Below the pieces are notes generated by a model, which worked only from the letters and a program-made list of their open reading frames with translations, ran no database searches and was not told the origin of the DNA. Shown here in pieces: positions 25,501-38,900 of a DNA stretch of 64,000 nucleotides. The position numbers and the translations under genes were made by a program. This DNA is from Diabrotica undecimpunctata (taxonomy: Eukaryota > Arthropoda > Insecta > Coleoptera > Chrysomelidae): contig NC_092805.1 in the NCBI RefSeq assembly GCF_040954645.1, forward strand, positions 21,850,741 through 21,914,740. Reading direction: 5' to 3'. The first letter of the stretch is position 1, and every line of letters begins with the position of its first letter.

Positions 25501-28500
25501 TGTTCCAATATAGACCCATTTGTAAATCAAACAAATGTTTTCTTTATTTATCATTATGTATACATGTTTTTGAAATAATTAGATTACTAAACTACCATGA
25601 AGATAAACATGATAATTAAAAAAAATGCCATTGATTATTGAATAATATACTAATGATTGTGTTTTATTATTTCAGCGTGACCTTTGTGCCAATCATCCGA
25701 CCCTCAATTCAACTGTATTTCCAGTAAGTTTTTATCTTATATAAAGTCTAGAATTATGAGACAGACAGCGGATTTTGTGATTAGAACAGTAAAGCCGTCA
25801 TATCCTTTCACTATCTTTCCGCGAAATCTTAATTTATACGATAGTTAAATATTTAGAAGATAAATACAAGGTATGAACAACAGGTAACAAAAAAAAATGC
25901 TTATCTCAAAAATAATATTTATAAGAAGTACAGGGTGTCCCAAATTGGTGTGTTTGCAGAGTAGGTATACCGATAACTAGATGAGATAAAAAAAAAGTAG
26001 TTAAGATGTCATGGCTTCTTTTTTCGTTAAAGTAACGATTGTCCAATCAAATCATCAATACCTCCTAACATTAGCAAGATACAGGGCGATTATTGAAAAA
26101 TGTCGAAAACAACAGGGTTATATATTCTTCATTAGGAAAAACTAAAAAAACTTTATTAAAACTTTTGATAGAGATATTATAGAAGGGTTCAGTGGCGTTC
26201 ACGAATTTTTTTTAGGGGGCCCCGCTACAGAAATATGATACCAACTTGGGTTTTTTTTATATGGGGCACCCCATATATTTTGACATTTTTCGTATACATT
26301 TTTATTTCTCTTTCACCTAATATGACATAATCTATATCTACTTTCAGTCGTTGGAGGTACTCTGCAAATAAAATGAGTTGATCTCATGTTAAAGGCACTT
26401 AAAAATAAAACACTCGGTAGCATATTCATCATCATCATCACTGGCTCGACAACCCTTTTTGGGTCTTGGCCTGTTCCAGGATTCTTCTCCATTCTGATCT
26501 GTTTCGTGCTTTTTTTCTCCAGTTTTTTATTTTTAAGGTTGTTATATCATTTTCTATCTCAGTTTCGGTCTTCCTCTTGTTCTTTTTCCTACTGGCATCT
26601 GTTTGAATATTTTGTTTGGTATTTCGCCTTCTTCCATTCTTTCTACATGTCCTATCCAACGCAGCCGTCCTATTTTAATGAATGTTATAATATCCGGATC
26701 CTGGTATATTTTGTATAGTTCAGAGTTATATCGTCTTCGCCATATTCCGTTTTCTTTTGTGCCCTTATATATGTGTCGCAAGATTTTTCTTTCGAAGGTG
26801 GCTAACAACGTTTCCTCTCTTTTAGTGAGTGTCCAGGTTTCTGAGTCATATGTGAGTACCGGTCTTATTAGGGTTTTATATATTTGGCATTTTGTCTTTC
26901 TTGCGACGTTATCTGATCTTAAGTGTCTAATTAAGCCATGGTAACATTTATTTGCAATAAATATTCGCCTCTTCACTTCCTCCGTAACGTTATTATCAGA
27001 CGTGACTAGGGATCCCAAGTATATAAAGTTTTTTACCCCCTCTATGTTGTATTCTCCTATTGTTATATTTTGTGGCTGACTTATTGCTGCGTTTTTACTT
27101 ACCTGCATATATTTTGTTTTGGTCTGATTGATTTTAAGACCACTATTTTGTGCAGCTCGTTCTATTTGGTTGTATGCCTCTATCATTTCTCTTCTTGATC
27201 TTATGATTATGTCAACATCATCTGCAAATGCTAGTATTTGCACGCTTTTATTAATGATTGTTCCTCGTGTATTGACTGTTGTGTCCCTCAGTATTTTCTC
27301 GAGTACGATGTTGAACAAGATGCATGATAGAGCGTCTCCCTGGCGTAGTCCCTTTTTCACATCTATTGTTTCCGTTAATTCATTTTGTATCCGGATTCTA
27401 CTTTCTACTTTTAACTTTTACTTTTAGAGATTCTTTTATCAGTTCTATTAGTTGTGTTCTCGGTAGCATATTATAACATTTTATTATGAGCATACTAATC
27501 CCTGACAGTTTTATTTAGCAAAAATAAAATCGCTACATACCTAACTCAAAAATAAAGTCAATAATTAACTGCTTATTGTTGTTTTAAAGTGAATTTAGGG
27601 TTCATAGAAGGTATCATTTTTAAATTATTAAAGAGAAGGTTTTTTGGCAGCTATTAATTCTCTCTTTTTATTTATAAAAAAATCCATTGACTTACTGTTG
27701 TATTCTTGGTGCTTCAATTCCAAGTGCCGCTTCAATTTTGAAGGTTTCGTAGGCTCATTTGAAAGTGCAGCATAACAAATAACGCATACTGGTTTGTCAT
27801 TAGTAAACTTTATAAACTGAAAACCGAACTGTAAGTAATCTTCAGATTATTTTCGGGTCCAGGACTCCTTCTTCGTTTTTGTGGTAGTTGTAGACAGCGC
27901 ATTGAGCGGCCGTTTGTAATTACCACTCTGTTTCTGCAAGTTTGTTGTGTTTGTGCAAATCTTAGAACTTGTACTTTGTTTCATAAGAAATTTATTCATC
28001 ATCAAATTCAAGTTAATCAATATGCACGAAAAATACACGCTCTTTGGCTTGACACTAAGCTTAAACTGAATGAAATAAAAGAAGTAGCGGTGCAAGAAAT
28101 TTGTAATTTTGTGTATGTGGTTGTGGATGTGGAGGTTAAACTAAAAGCAGTGGAGTCAGTCAGAGCGTAGCTTTAAAAAGCAAGATGTAAAACGACGAGG
28201 CGAGGCGACCCAGCATTTTGCTTTCGTGGCCCGGTACCGGGTCACGACCCAGCATATGGGAAACACTGCTCTAGAGGATGAACAAAAAATCTAAAGTTCT
28301 GATAAGTCCTTTTCAGACAGTGGATAATAGGTTCTGAGAGCGATTGAATATAAGATCCGCAATATCCAGGTGTTTCATGTGCGAATAAATTTAAAAGGTG
28401 GTATATATTTCCAGTTGTTGATATGTACCGGAATAATTTCCTTTCTTGCTTGAACTCTAGGTAGAGGAAGCTATAATTATTTATCAAACCTTCCTTTTTT

Positions 28501-31500
28501 ATGTAGAGCCAGATAAATGACTAGTAGCTCCTATAATTATCACACCAGACTTTAAATCTAATCCGTTCATTACAGAAAGTTACTTTGCTAGTTCGCTGGA
28601 ATTCATGTGTGTACAAGGTTATTAAATTCTTTTCCTATACCTCTACCTATTTTTTTGGGCAGCTCTGCTCCTTTTCTGTAAAAAAACGAAACTTTTCCCA
28701 CGTCTTCTTCATCCAATTCAGCAACGAGGTCTTTACCTGTTAATGGTAGTCTACCAAGTTTGGCAAACGTTGCATTAGCTATACCGATTCGAATTTTTAA
28801 CCTCATTGGCACATTCCCCGTTGTTGTAAATATTAGAGCCTATGTCCTAGGTAGAAGCTAAGTTTTTTCAGTAGTAATTTAATAATATAAATTTGTTTTC
28901 AATTTTTAGGCAAACGACGAGTATGTAGATGCAGATCTATATCGCGGCGGAATCTTCTTGGGTTGTATGTACGGCGTTCTAGCCATGTATATATGGGCCG
29001 TAGGAATTCTAGCTGCAGGGCAGAGCTCCACAATGACAGGTTAATTATTTTTAATAATTAAGTTGATATAACAACTTCTCCAGAAAGACTGCACCGAATT
29101 AGATAATTTTTTTTTGTTGTACATATTTTTTATTGTCAGGACAAGGTTTGTGTAAAAGATAATTTTCAAAAAATTGTACAGAAAGACGTAAAAAGGAGTT
29201 TTTCTGTTTCCCATCATTTTAAATCGCAATATAACTAATAGATGGCGCTATACTAGGATTCACCAGGGAAGCTACGATTAAAATATCAGTATTGATATAT
29301 TGACCTAACGACATAGCTGTATTTGGTATTGCGGCTCCAAATAATAACGATGAAGTTTCAACATTTCAGATGTTAAGATATGTCAATGTTGCGGTTTGTA
29401 GAATCTCTTCATTTTCCATACACAAGCGTCATCCCACTGTAGTTAATTTATCTGTTCACCTGGTGAATGGACAATGACTTTATTTCACGAGAGAACACCC
29501 AACGCAAAGACTGAACGAGCTGAACGACTACCAATGACAAAGTTACCTTTTTTAAGGAAAACTATTGTTAGGTAGATTTTAAGTTGATCGAGTCAGAAAG
29601 TGTTTATTTAAATAAAATAACAAAAAAATAAAATTAAAATAAAACAAAATAAAATTGTATTAAATAAAAATAAAATAAATTAGAATAAAATGGAATAAAA
29701 TAGAATAGAATACAATAAAATAGAATCAAATAGTAGTAGTAAAATAAAGTAAAATTAAATAAAACAAAATGAAATTAGATAAAAATAAAATAAAATAATA
29801 TAAATTATACATACAGTAAAATAAAATTAAATTAAAATAAAATAAATTAGAATAAAATGGAATAAAGTAGAATAAAATAGAATATATTACAATAAATTAG
29901 AACAACATGGAGTAAAATAAAACAAAATAAAATAAAATTGAAACTAAATAAAATAGAACAAAAATATTATAAAATAGATATAAAATATTAAATAAAATTA
30001 AATGAAAATAGAATAAACTAAAATAAATAGAATAAAATGGAATAAAATAGAATACAATAAAATGAAGTTAAAATAAAATTCAAATAAAATAGGGTAAAAT
30101 GGATTAAATTATGGAGATAATATTAAATGGAATTTAAATAAATTAAGTTAAATTAAAATAAAATTAAAACAAAATTGAATAAAATAAAACTATAAAATTC
30201 AAATAAAATAAAATAGAATAAAATAGAATAAAATAGAATAAAATGAAATAAATTGGAAAAAAATTTAATAAAATGGAATAAAATAGAATACAATAAAATG
30301 AAAAAGAATAAAATAAAATCTTAAATATGACGAATATTAATAAACCCTCAATATGATAATTCAATTGTTTGGTCTTTCTTTTATTTAATTTTTTTATTTT
30401 AGTTTATTATCAAGACATAGTTTTTTTAAAGCTTAATATATCTTTTAAAGAAAATTTATAACGCACCATTAATATTTGACAGTAAAAAAATGTTATTCAT
30501 TTCCTTTGCAAATTTATGAAAGAGAACAACAGCTACAAAGAAAACAGCAGTTTAACACTGCTGATCAAATATCAAAGTGCAATTGTGTTTTCGAAGCAGC
30601 TGTTAGATATTGGAAATAGTAAAGTCGCTATTAACACGTCGACTGGATTCATGTCATTACACAGAGATTTGTTGACAGACGCGAAAGAGGAGCTTATTAA
30701 GCTTTGGATATTATTTAATCCTAAGATGGTACGAAGTTTGCGACCGTGTCAGCTAGTTAATAATAATAAACAGTTTAAATTGTTATGTTATTACATTAGC
30801 GTTTGCACAATAATAGCAGGATTTAAATCTACATACATCTTTTCCTACAGGTACATACGCTGGTCAGTTTGCCATGGAAGGCTTTTTAAACCTACAGTGG
30901 GCTAGATGGAAGAGGGTGCTGTTCACTCGTACCATAGCCATTATTCCAACATTCTGTTTGGCATTTTTCAGTAATATTAACGATCTGACAAATATGAACG
31001 ATATACTAAATGCCATCATGAGTCTTCAGTTGCCTTTCGCTACCATCCCAACCATTGCATTCACCAGCAATCCACAGATTATGGGAGAATTCGTAAATGG
31101 AATGTAAGTACACAATTCGTTACTTCAATTTCTTGTAATGGTCTTCTATTTGCAGGTGGTTTTAAGATATATTGTAGAATTTCTTTAATGACGGATGCTT
31201 TGTACTTTTATTGCAATTTGAATAATATGAAGAAAATGTTGAAATGTGTCATGTAGTACGATTTTATCGCCCTAAAAATTCCATGCTCTTTGATTATTAA
31301 CATGGTAGGGAAATTTTAAAATCTAAGGCCTTCGATAAAGAAAAATATCTTTGCTCAGTTTTTAGCCTGAAATCAACATTTCTTTGATTATAAATATATA
31401 TTGGTTTAAAAAAGCCCACTATCTCTTTGAGATTTAAATCAGGATGGTATGGAAGAGGCCTAGAACAGTACCAGATTCGTCGATATAAGTTATGGAACGC

Positions 31501-34500
31501 GTTTCATATCTGTTCAACTGTTTCTTATTTCGCAAAAATTTCTCCTTAACCGTTGAATATGTAGTTTTCCAATGAGTAGTCTTCTATCTCATTAGTTTTT
31601 CTGTATTGAAATCCATGCCATGTATGATTTCGTATCCTACGTATACTTAGCTATACTATCTTTGAACACATTGTTTCTACACAGACTATACACAACAGTC
31701 ATCAATCAATCAAATTTGTCACAGTCAAATTTGATTGATAAAGATAGCGGCGTGTTATTATTTGCCAGTTCTATTTTTCTTTTGTATACTGGAGTCATAC
31801 AATGATTGCTTCTTATTCGACAAATAGTTTTGATGAAGCCCCTGTTGGAAAGTTGCTTGAACCATGTCTTGACGGAAAGTGTAGCTTGGATGTTTTATCA
31901 TATTTTCCTGTGTCTGAATTTTAGATTCGATTAATATACAAGTTAATGATGTTTCATGTTACAGCTTCAGGTATTTCTATTTCCAACATTTTCGCATATA
32001 GAATGTGGAGATTAGCATTGTCATAAGCTAGTTTTACTGCTTTCTTATAAGTAAAGGAACTATAAATGTCTGTCAATAAGTGGCTGATGCTTTCTTGTGT
32101 GGATTTACCTTTTCTAAACTCAAACTGAGTTTTTGGTAATAGGTCGTTCTTTTCTAACCAAAATTCCAGATGGTTTTTAATAAGTCTCTCATATGTTTTA
32201 AGTATACATGAAGCCGGACCTACTGGAGGGTCCAATTATTTAACGATTTTCCTGGTTTTAAGATCGGGAGAATAGTATAAACGTGCCAATCGTCAGGAAT
32301 CTGTATGCAGCGTGACCAAATTTCATTATATAGATTCAGAAGCGCAGTCTTAGCTAATTTTTGAAAGATTTGATGACATCGAGTAATGGATTTCATCAGC
32401 ACCTGTTGCTGAATTTGAATTTTTCTTCAACGAAAAGTAAAGTTCAGTGTCAGAAAATGGTTTGATTAAGAAGCGGATATGTTCTGGATAGTCGTATTGA
32501 GCATTCATTTGTAGATCAGGAATTACTAATTATGCAGACAGTGAAGTGATATTTTGGTGGAACTCTTCTATCCACGAAGCTTCCGACAGCATTATAGGGA
32601 TTTTGTTCTTAATTTTTCTATTTTTTAGTCGATTAACTTTTGACCATACATCTTTAATAGGGACCGACCTATTTAAGGACCTCACATAATCTCCCCAGGT
32701 GTTTCTTTTAGCTTGTTAAGTGATCTTCTTGACGTGGGCATCATCTTTTTTATACTTAAGTAGGTTTTCTTGGTTTGGATTATACAAAAACTTTCCTGTC
32801 TATGTTACTACTTTGACAAATTGTATATGTATGCGATACACTCTTCGTTATTATTGACATGCAATGAAAGTTGTAAAAATGCATTAAATAATCTTTTTAT
32901 ACTTTTTGTTACAGTCCGAACAAAGTAGCTGCCATTCTGCTGAGCATCGTAGTAATTATGATAAACACGTACTTCGTTGTAAACACCGTGGATGAATTGC
33001 AGCTAACTTGGCCCATTTTGGTTGTAGTCGTAATCGTTGGCATCTTTTATTTGTTATTCTGTTTTTATCTCGTAATACACATGAGCATATCTATGGGTAG
33101 CACTAACTTACTAAGGTTTAATTTCGTGAACAAATATATCATGGGCCCCGTAGACGCCACGTTGGATATTAGTCCCATCGGTTATGCCAGGTAAGGTTTA
33201 ACATTTTATCAGTAATATTTGTATAGTTTTTTTTATTTCATAATTACTTTTCAAACTACAGTATGTGCCAAAACAGAGAACTGTGAAAATATTTTGTTGG
33301 ATTTTTTTTTGAAATATGTGTCTTAACTGCTAGTGGTCATTGACACAGGTACAATTTATATTTATATTTACATTTTTAATACTTTTACATTGGGGACAAT
33401 ATTAGGTACAGTACACGTTTTGGAAATTTTTTAATGAAATTCTAAAGCTTTGTGTTTCTTAAAAAGTTTAATACATTTTTATAGTTACTGCTGTTTGAGA
33501 TAAGTACCTGTCATTTAGGTTGTTACCAAGGTTGTATTTACTTCTGGCCGTTTTAAGAAAGTCGTGGTGTTGCAGTACTGACATAAAGTCTGATTGCTGG
33601 AATTCATTAGGTGTCAATGTGTAAGGCGTGTGTGTGTTATTCTTAATCTCCGAATATTAGATTTGTCTTTTCTTTTCATTGGTGGGAGCTGGTGGTAGAA
33701 AATGTTTGGTTGGAGAACGCTTAACTTGGTATTGCTTCTTTTCCAATGATCATTTCAAAGGCCTATTATTTTTTGTTTGAGTGTTCTTTTTAGATCTGAT
33801 GATGTTGAAATCTTTGTTGTTAAGTTTAGAGAACAGGCTTGTTTTGTCGCTAGATCGGCTTTTTCATTACCTGGAATATCAATGTGTGATGGGACACACA
33901 CAATTATTACTGTAATTATATTAGTTTGAAAACGAGTATGTACATATAATCTGGATTTCTTGAACTATTGTGTGGATAGAATGTAATTTTTTTATGGAGT
34001 GCATCGATGATAGAGAGTCAGTATAGATTGCTATAGTTTTATTGTCGTTGAGTGGATTTTTCACAGCTTTTAATATTCCATATAGTTTAGCAGTATAAAT
34101 ACTGCAATTGCTAGATAGTCGAAATCGGTTGACAATAGTTGTAGTTGTTGTAACAGCAAAGCCAACACCTTCTTGACTCTTAGATGCGTCTGAGTAAAGG
34201 ATCTTATTGAAGTTGCATTGATAGAGTATTTCATGGAATCTATATTTGATTATGGAATATGATATCGATATTAAGATTCGGAAGTTTGCATATCCATGGA
34301 GGAGTTTGAGGGACCCTGAAAGGGGTGGTGGACAACAGATTTATATTGTCTAAATAAGGAATTAACATTTGTATAGTGGACGGTACCATTATAGATGAGA
34401 TTTCTTGTGGGGTTTGTGGGATTTGCTCAAACTCTAGCGAAAAACGGCAATAAAATTTGCTGTCTTAGATGAAGTGGAAGTTCGAAACATTCTTCAAGAA

Positions 34501-35853
34501 TGCTTTCCACCGGAGTGGATCTGAATGCTCCTAGACAGAGTCGAAGAGAAGTATTTTGGACTATATTTAGTGAAGGTAGTAGTGATTTACATGAGGACAT
34601 GTATATTTTTAGTAGTGTTTCCTCATCGGCTCCCCAACTATAATTAGCGAGTGATTTAAGGAGATTCATTTTTTAAAGGCAGCTGCCCTTAAGTTCTCGA
34701 ATGTGTGGTCTCCAGAAACTTTTTTATCGAAAATAATGCCGAGAAGCTTTAATTGATCTACTAATTGGGGAAAAATTTCCATTCAGAGAAATGGTTGGAG
34801 ATTGCTTGTTTTGACTTCTGTTAACATGAATAACTTTGGACTTGGATGGGGAGAAGTTAAGGCCGAATTGACTGGCTCAGTTGTTTATTTTATTTACCAT
34901 GTTCTGTAGTAAAGTGTTTGTGGTGGATGTGACCTTTCCATGACAGAATAATATTATGTCGTCAGTATATATTCCATATTGTACAGGATCATTTATGAAA
35001 GAAACTTAAATCATTTATACCAAGGAGAAAATAGTATGCTGCTTAGAACAGACCTTAGTGGGACTCCGTTTTTGGTTGTATGATGTGAGGTTGTTTGGCC
35101 GTTAGTAATTAATTTAAAGGATCGATCTGTGAGAAAGTTTTTTATAAAAGAATATATATTACCAGATAGCTTGATCTTATTTAGTTTGTTTAGTATCACA
35201 GAAATCGGTATAGAATCAAAAGCGCTTTCGATGTCAAGGGAGATTATTTTTGTGGATTGAAGAAGTAGAAGATTGTCCATGGTGCATTGATTCGGTCTGA
35301 AGCCTGATTGAAATTGGTCGAGAATATTATTTTGGTCAAGGTACCAAAGTAATCTAATGGGAATTGTTGGGAAGACCAAATGTTGTTAAACAGTTGGAGT
35401 ATTTTGTTGGATTAAAAATTAAAATTTAATATATACCTACAACAATTTTGCAAAAAATTGTAAAGGCCTCTTTCAGCAATATATAACTGAAGTCGATGCG
35501 CAAGTTGAGACCACTAAGAACAAACAAAAGAAAAAAGTAATACCTTTTTGTCATTAGAAAAAAGATAATATAAATGATAGACATAATTAGATTTAGATAG
35601 ATTAGAAGGATCTCTTTATTATTTTTTAACTTATATTCATTTACTCCTGAACATAAATATCACCCAAGTTCCTCAGCAGATTGTCACAACATGGCAATTT
35701 AAATTTTTTTAAATGTGAGAGGTATTTTTTCTTGAGAGGTTTTCAATTTTTTCTTGAAGCTCTTTTATAATACGAATGGGATAAATACGACCCGGTATAA
35801 ACTACTACTGGGACACTAGAGTCCCGTTTAAAAATTATGGTAAAATCGATGAA

Positions 35854-35926
<73 letters not shown>

Positions 35927-38900
35927 TAACCTGTGTTAATCAGCAACTTAATTATATATAATCGCTTAAAAAACAGAGCAGCCACTTTTTCTTTACTAAA
36001 ATTGTATTATTTATGAGTTGTTGATGCACGTGTTTAGTTGACATTTATTTTTGGTTACAGACGTGATATGTAGGTTGCATAGTACTAGGTAATGAGTAAG
36101 GAATGTCTAAAAAATATGGATGCGTTCAGTAACATGGGCTTTGGGGACAAACAGATGCCAGCAGATTTTTTGAAATCCGCTGGGGCATAATGTCCCCACA
36201 GTAATGGAAGGTTACACAAATCACACTGTTAAATAAACTAATTGAATTTTTATAATCTATGCAACGAGGTATTCAAAATTTAAAGCAACATAAATTTTCG
36301 TTAATTAGAACCAGAGATATAGCAACTTTTATAAATTTGAATTTATTACAGAAAGACGGTTTTAGATTCGCCAACTAGGAAATCTTAGGATTTCTAATGT
36401 TGAATTTATGAATTCAGTTCTTGAAATAATAACTCGAAAAATATAAAAAGGGCTAACTCGGGTTCTAAGGGTTGTAGGACATTGTTTTTTTTTTTAATTC
36501 TTGTAAAAATGTCAACATTAAAAGGCTTTTTGTATTTGCCAGTTTCTCTAGTCTATCATAACTATTTCTAATTTTGCATGAAAAATATGCTTAATTTTAT
36601 TTTAGATGTATGTATTTATATTTTAGTAAATTCTAAATTTCATATTTCTTCGTTTTGGCGGATACTACAGATATATTTTTTATACTAACTGATTGGAATG
36701 AACATCGAGCAGAATTTGGGTAATATAAACTTGTAAATTAGGTAAAGCATGGTAATTACTAAACATATATTTTAGAATAATACCTTTCTTTAAACATCAA
36801 CTTGATACTGAAGATGATTTTGTTTCTTTTTTGAAACGTTTTTTGTGCTTTTGCGTTCTATTTTATTTATTTTTTGGGGCTATGGAAGTCGGTGGGTCGT
36901 TTTAATTTTAGCAGTACCTATCTATAAGTTAATTGGGGATTAGTATTAAATCTTTAAAATAAATTCAAGAGTAATAGCAAGTATTCCTAAAAAGTCCATA
37001 ACGCGCAAATTATTATTAAAAACGTTTATATTTTAACAAAATAGTTAATTTTAGTAAAAGGCAAACCGTTTGATCACATTTTGTATCATCAAGTGACAGG
37101 AAAATAGTCACCTGCAAGTAAGCGATACTCTGCAGAGTTTTTTAGAAAAACGCAGCTTACTTTTATTCACATTACTTTCATTATTGACTGAAAACATATT
37201 TGATACACGTACATTAGTTTGTATGTTGATATTCCATGATTTATTTAATTATATACTTTCAGGGAATCTTCCAGCAACTTTGAAGAATAAATCTTTGTTA
37301 TGTAGGTACTGTGTGTGTAGAAGTAGATAGTTTTTGTTTACAGTGTGCCTTATAACCACAAGTAATGTCACAAAATAGATTACATAACTTTCTATGCGGA
37401 TCATAAGAAAGCGTTTATTGCTAGAGGTCTTATCCTCTAAACTAAATGAAAATTTTGTATAAATGTATTTGGAATACTCACAACAACCGAAATATTAATT
37501 TATGAACTGATTACAATGATATTTAATATTAGTTCTGACCTTGACTAAAGAGAATTGACAGTGGTATTTCATATTCCATAGATGGCGCTTGTTGACAGTT
37601 ATTTAATGCCACGTCCTCATTTTTAACAAAATGATATAAAAAATTCTTAATTAATGAAGATCATTTAATTTTCTGACTATATCAAAAACATAATAATCAA
37701 AGTGTCATCGTTGCAATCTAAATTGTTCAGTGATTCAAGAAAATTTGCTACCTTAAGGCCCTTTACAAATTTTTATTGCAAACTGCTCGACTTGTTAGTG
37801 AGAAATGAGTTTTTCATTAAAAATCATTTATTGCTAAATGTCGTTCCTCTTTAGTTCAATACACTTGGTTCAACATTTCTCTAATAACTATTCATCCCTG
37901 AAGTCCTCATACATGTCTCTCACAATCTTCAGATATTAACTTTCTTATTGAACGTCCACCACAGAATCTCTTCAGGAACTCTATCATATGCTTTATCAAG
38001 ATTAATGAATATCATATGAACATTTGTTTAAGAATGGAGAAAGAAATATCCTAAGTGATACAGCCTCAATTTTAAACCTATTCAACCCAAACAAAAGACC
38101 ACCTACCACCTCTGAAGAGGTTGCCCATAGCATTAAAAAGCACTGCATAAACTTTTACTTCTTGTCTGGCAAAATGAGACCATGCCCTGTGAATGGTCTT
38201 AAGGCGTAATATACCCGTTACATAAAAAAGAAGATCAGCTCCAGTATGACAACTACAGAGGTATAACCCTGTTAACAACTACTTACAAATAATAGCAAAT
38301 ATTCTCTACGAAAGGCTACAAGTTTACACAGTTGGCATAGTTGGACAATACCAAACCGGTTTTACTCCAGAAAAATCAACAATTGTCCAGATTCATTCAA
38401 TAAGACAGATCTTTGAGAAAACATTGAAATTTAGCATTGAAACCCATCACCTATTCGTCTACTTGTAGGCCACATACCACAGTGTCAAGAGAACAGTACT
38501 ATACCAATCAATGCGTGAGTTTGGTATACCAGAAAAACTTATCCCATTAACGAGAATGACAATGTCTAACCTAAAAGCCAGCGTTAGGATACAGGGAAAA
38601 TATTCTCGATCTTTTGAGATAAAGGGGATGCCCTGGCTTGCCTCCTATTTAACATTGCCTTGAAAAAGGCAGTCCAAGACACACGAATTAGAGACGGCGA
38701 TACTATTTACCATAGATCGATACAAATCTTAGCATACGCTGATCACATTGACATAACAGGATGTAGCAAGCGAAATGTTGAGCAATATTTCCTAGAATTG
38801 GAAACGGCGGCGAAACAGGTCGGTCTAGTCATATACAAAAACAAAACCAAACAAAGTACATGTTGGTTACTAAGGATTCTATAGCAAATGAGGAACGGGA

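Noticed and set aside
26188..26300. cagtggcgttcacgaa start resembling a hAT terminus
   Set aside because: No matching inverted end or 8-bp duplication found nearby.
28603..28812. 69-residue minus-strand frame ([19 protein letters not shown])
   Set aside because: Faintly like an RT thumb segment, but too short and without neighbouring motifs to support a call.
30164..30364. 66-residue minus-strand frame rich in Phe/Leu/Tyr
   Set aside because: Produced by the A/T minisatellite; not a protein.
30516..30905. 129-residue plus-strand frame overlapping Mvl exon 7
   Set aside because: Different frame from the exon and no family resemblance; intronic chance frame.
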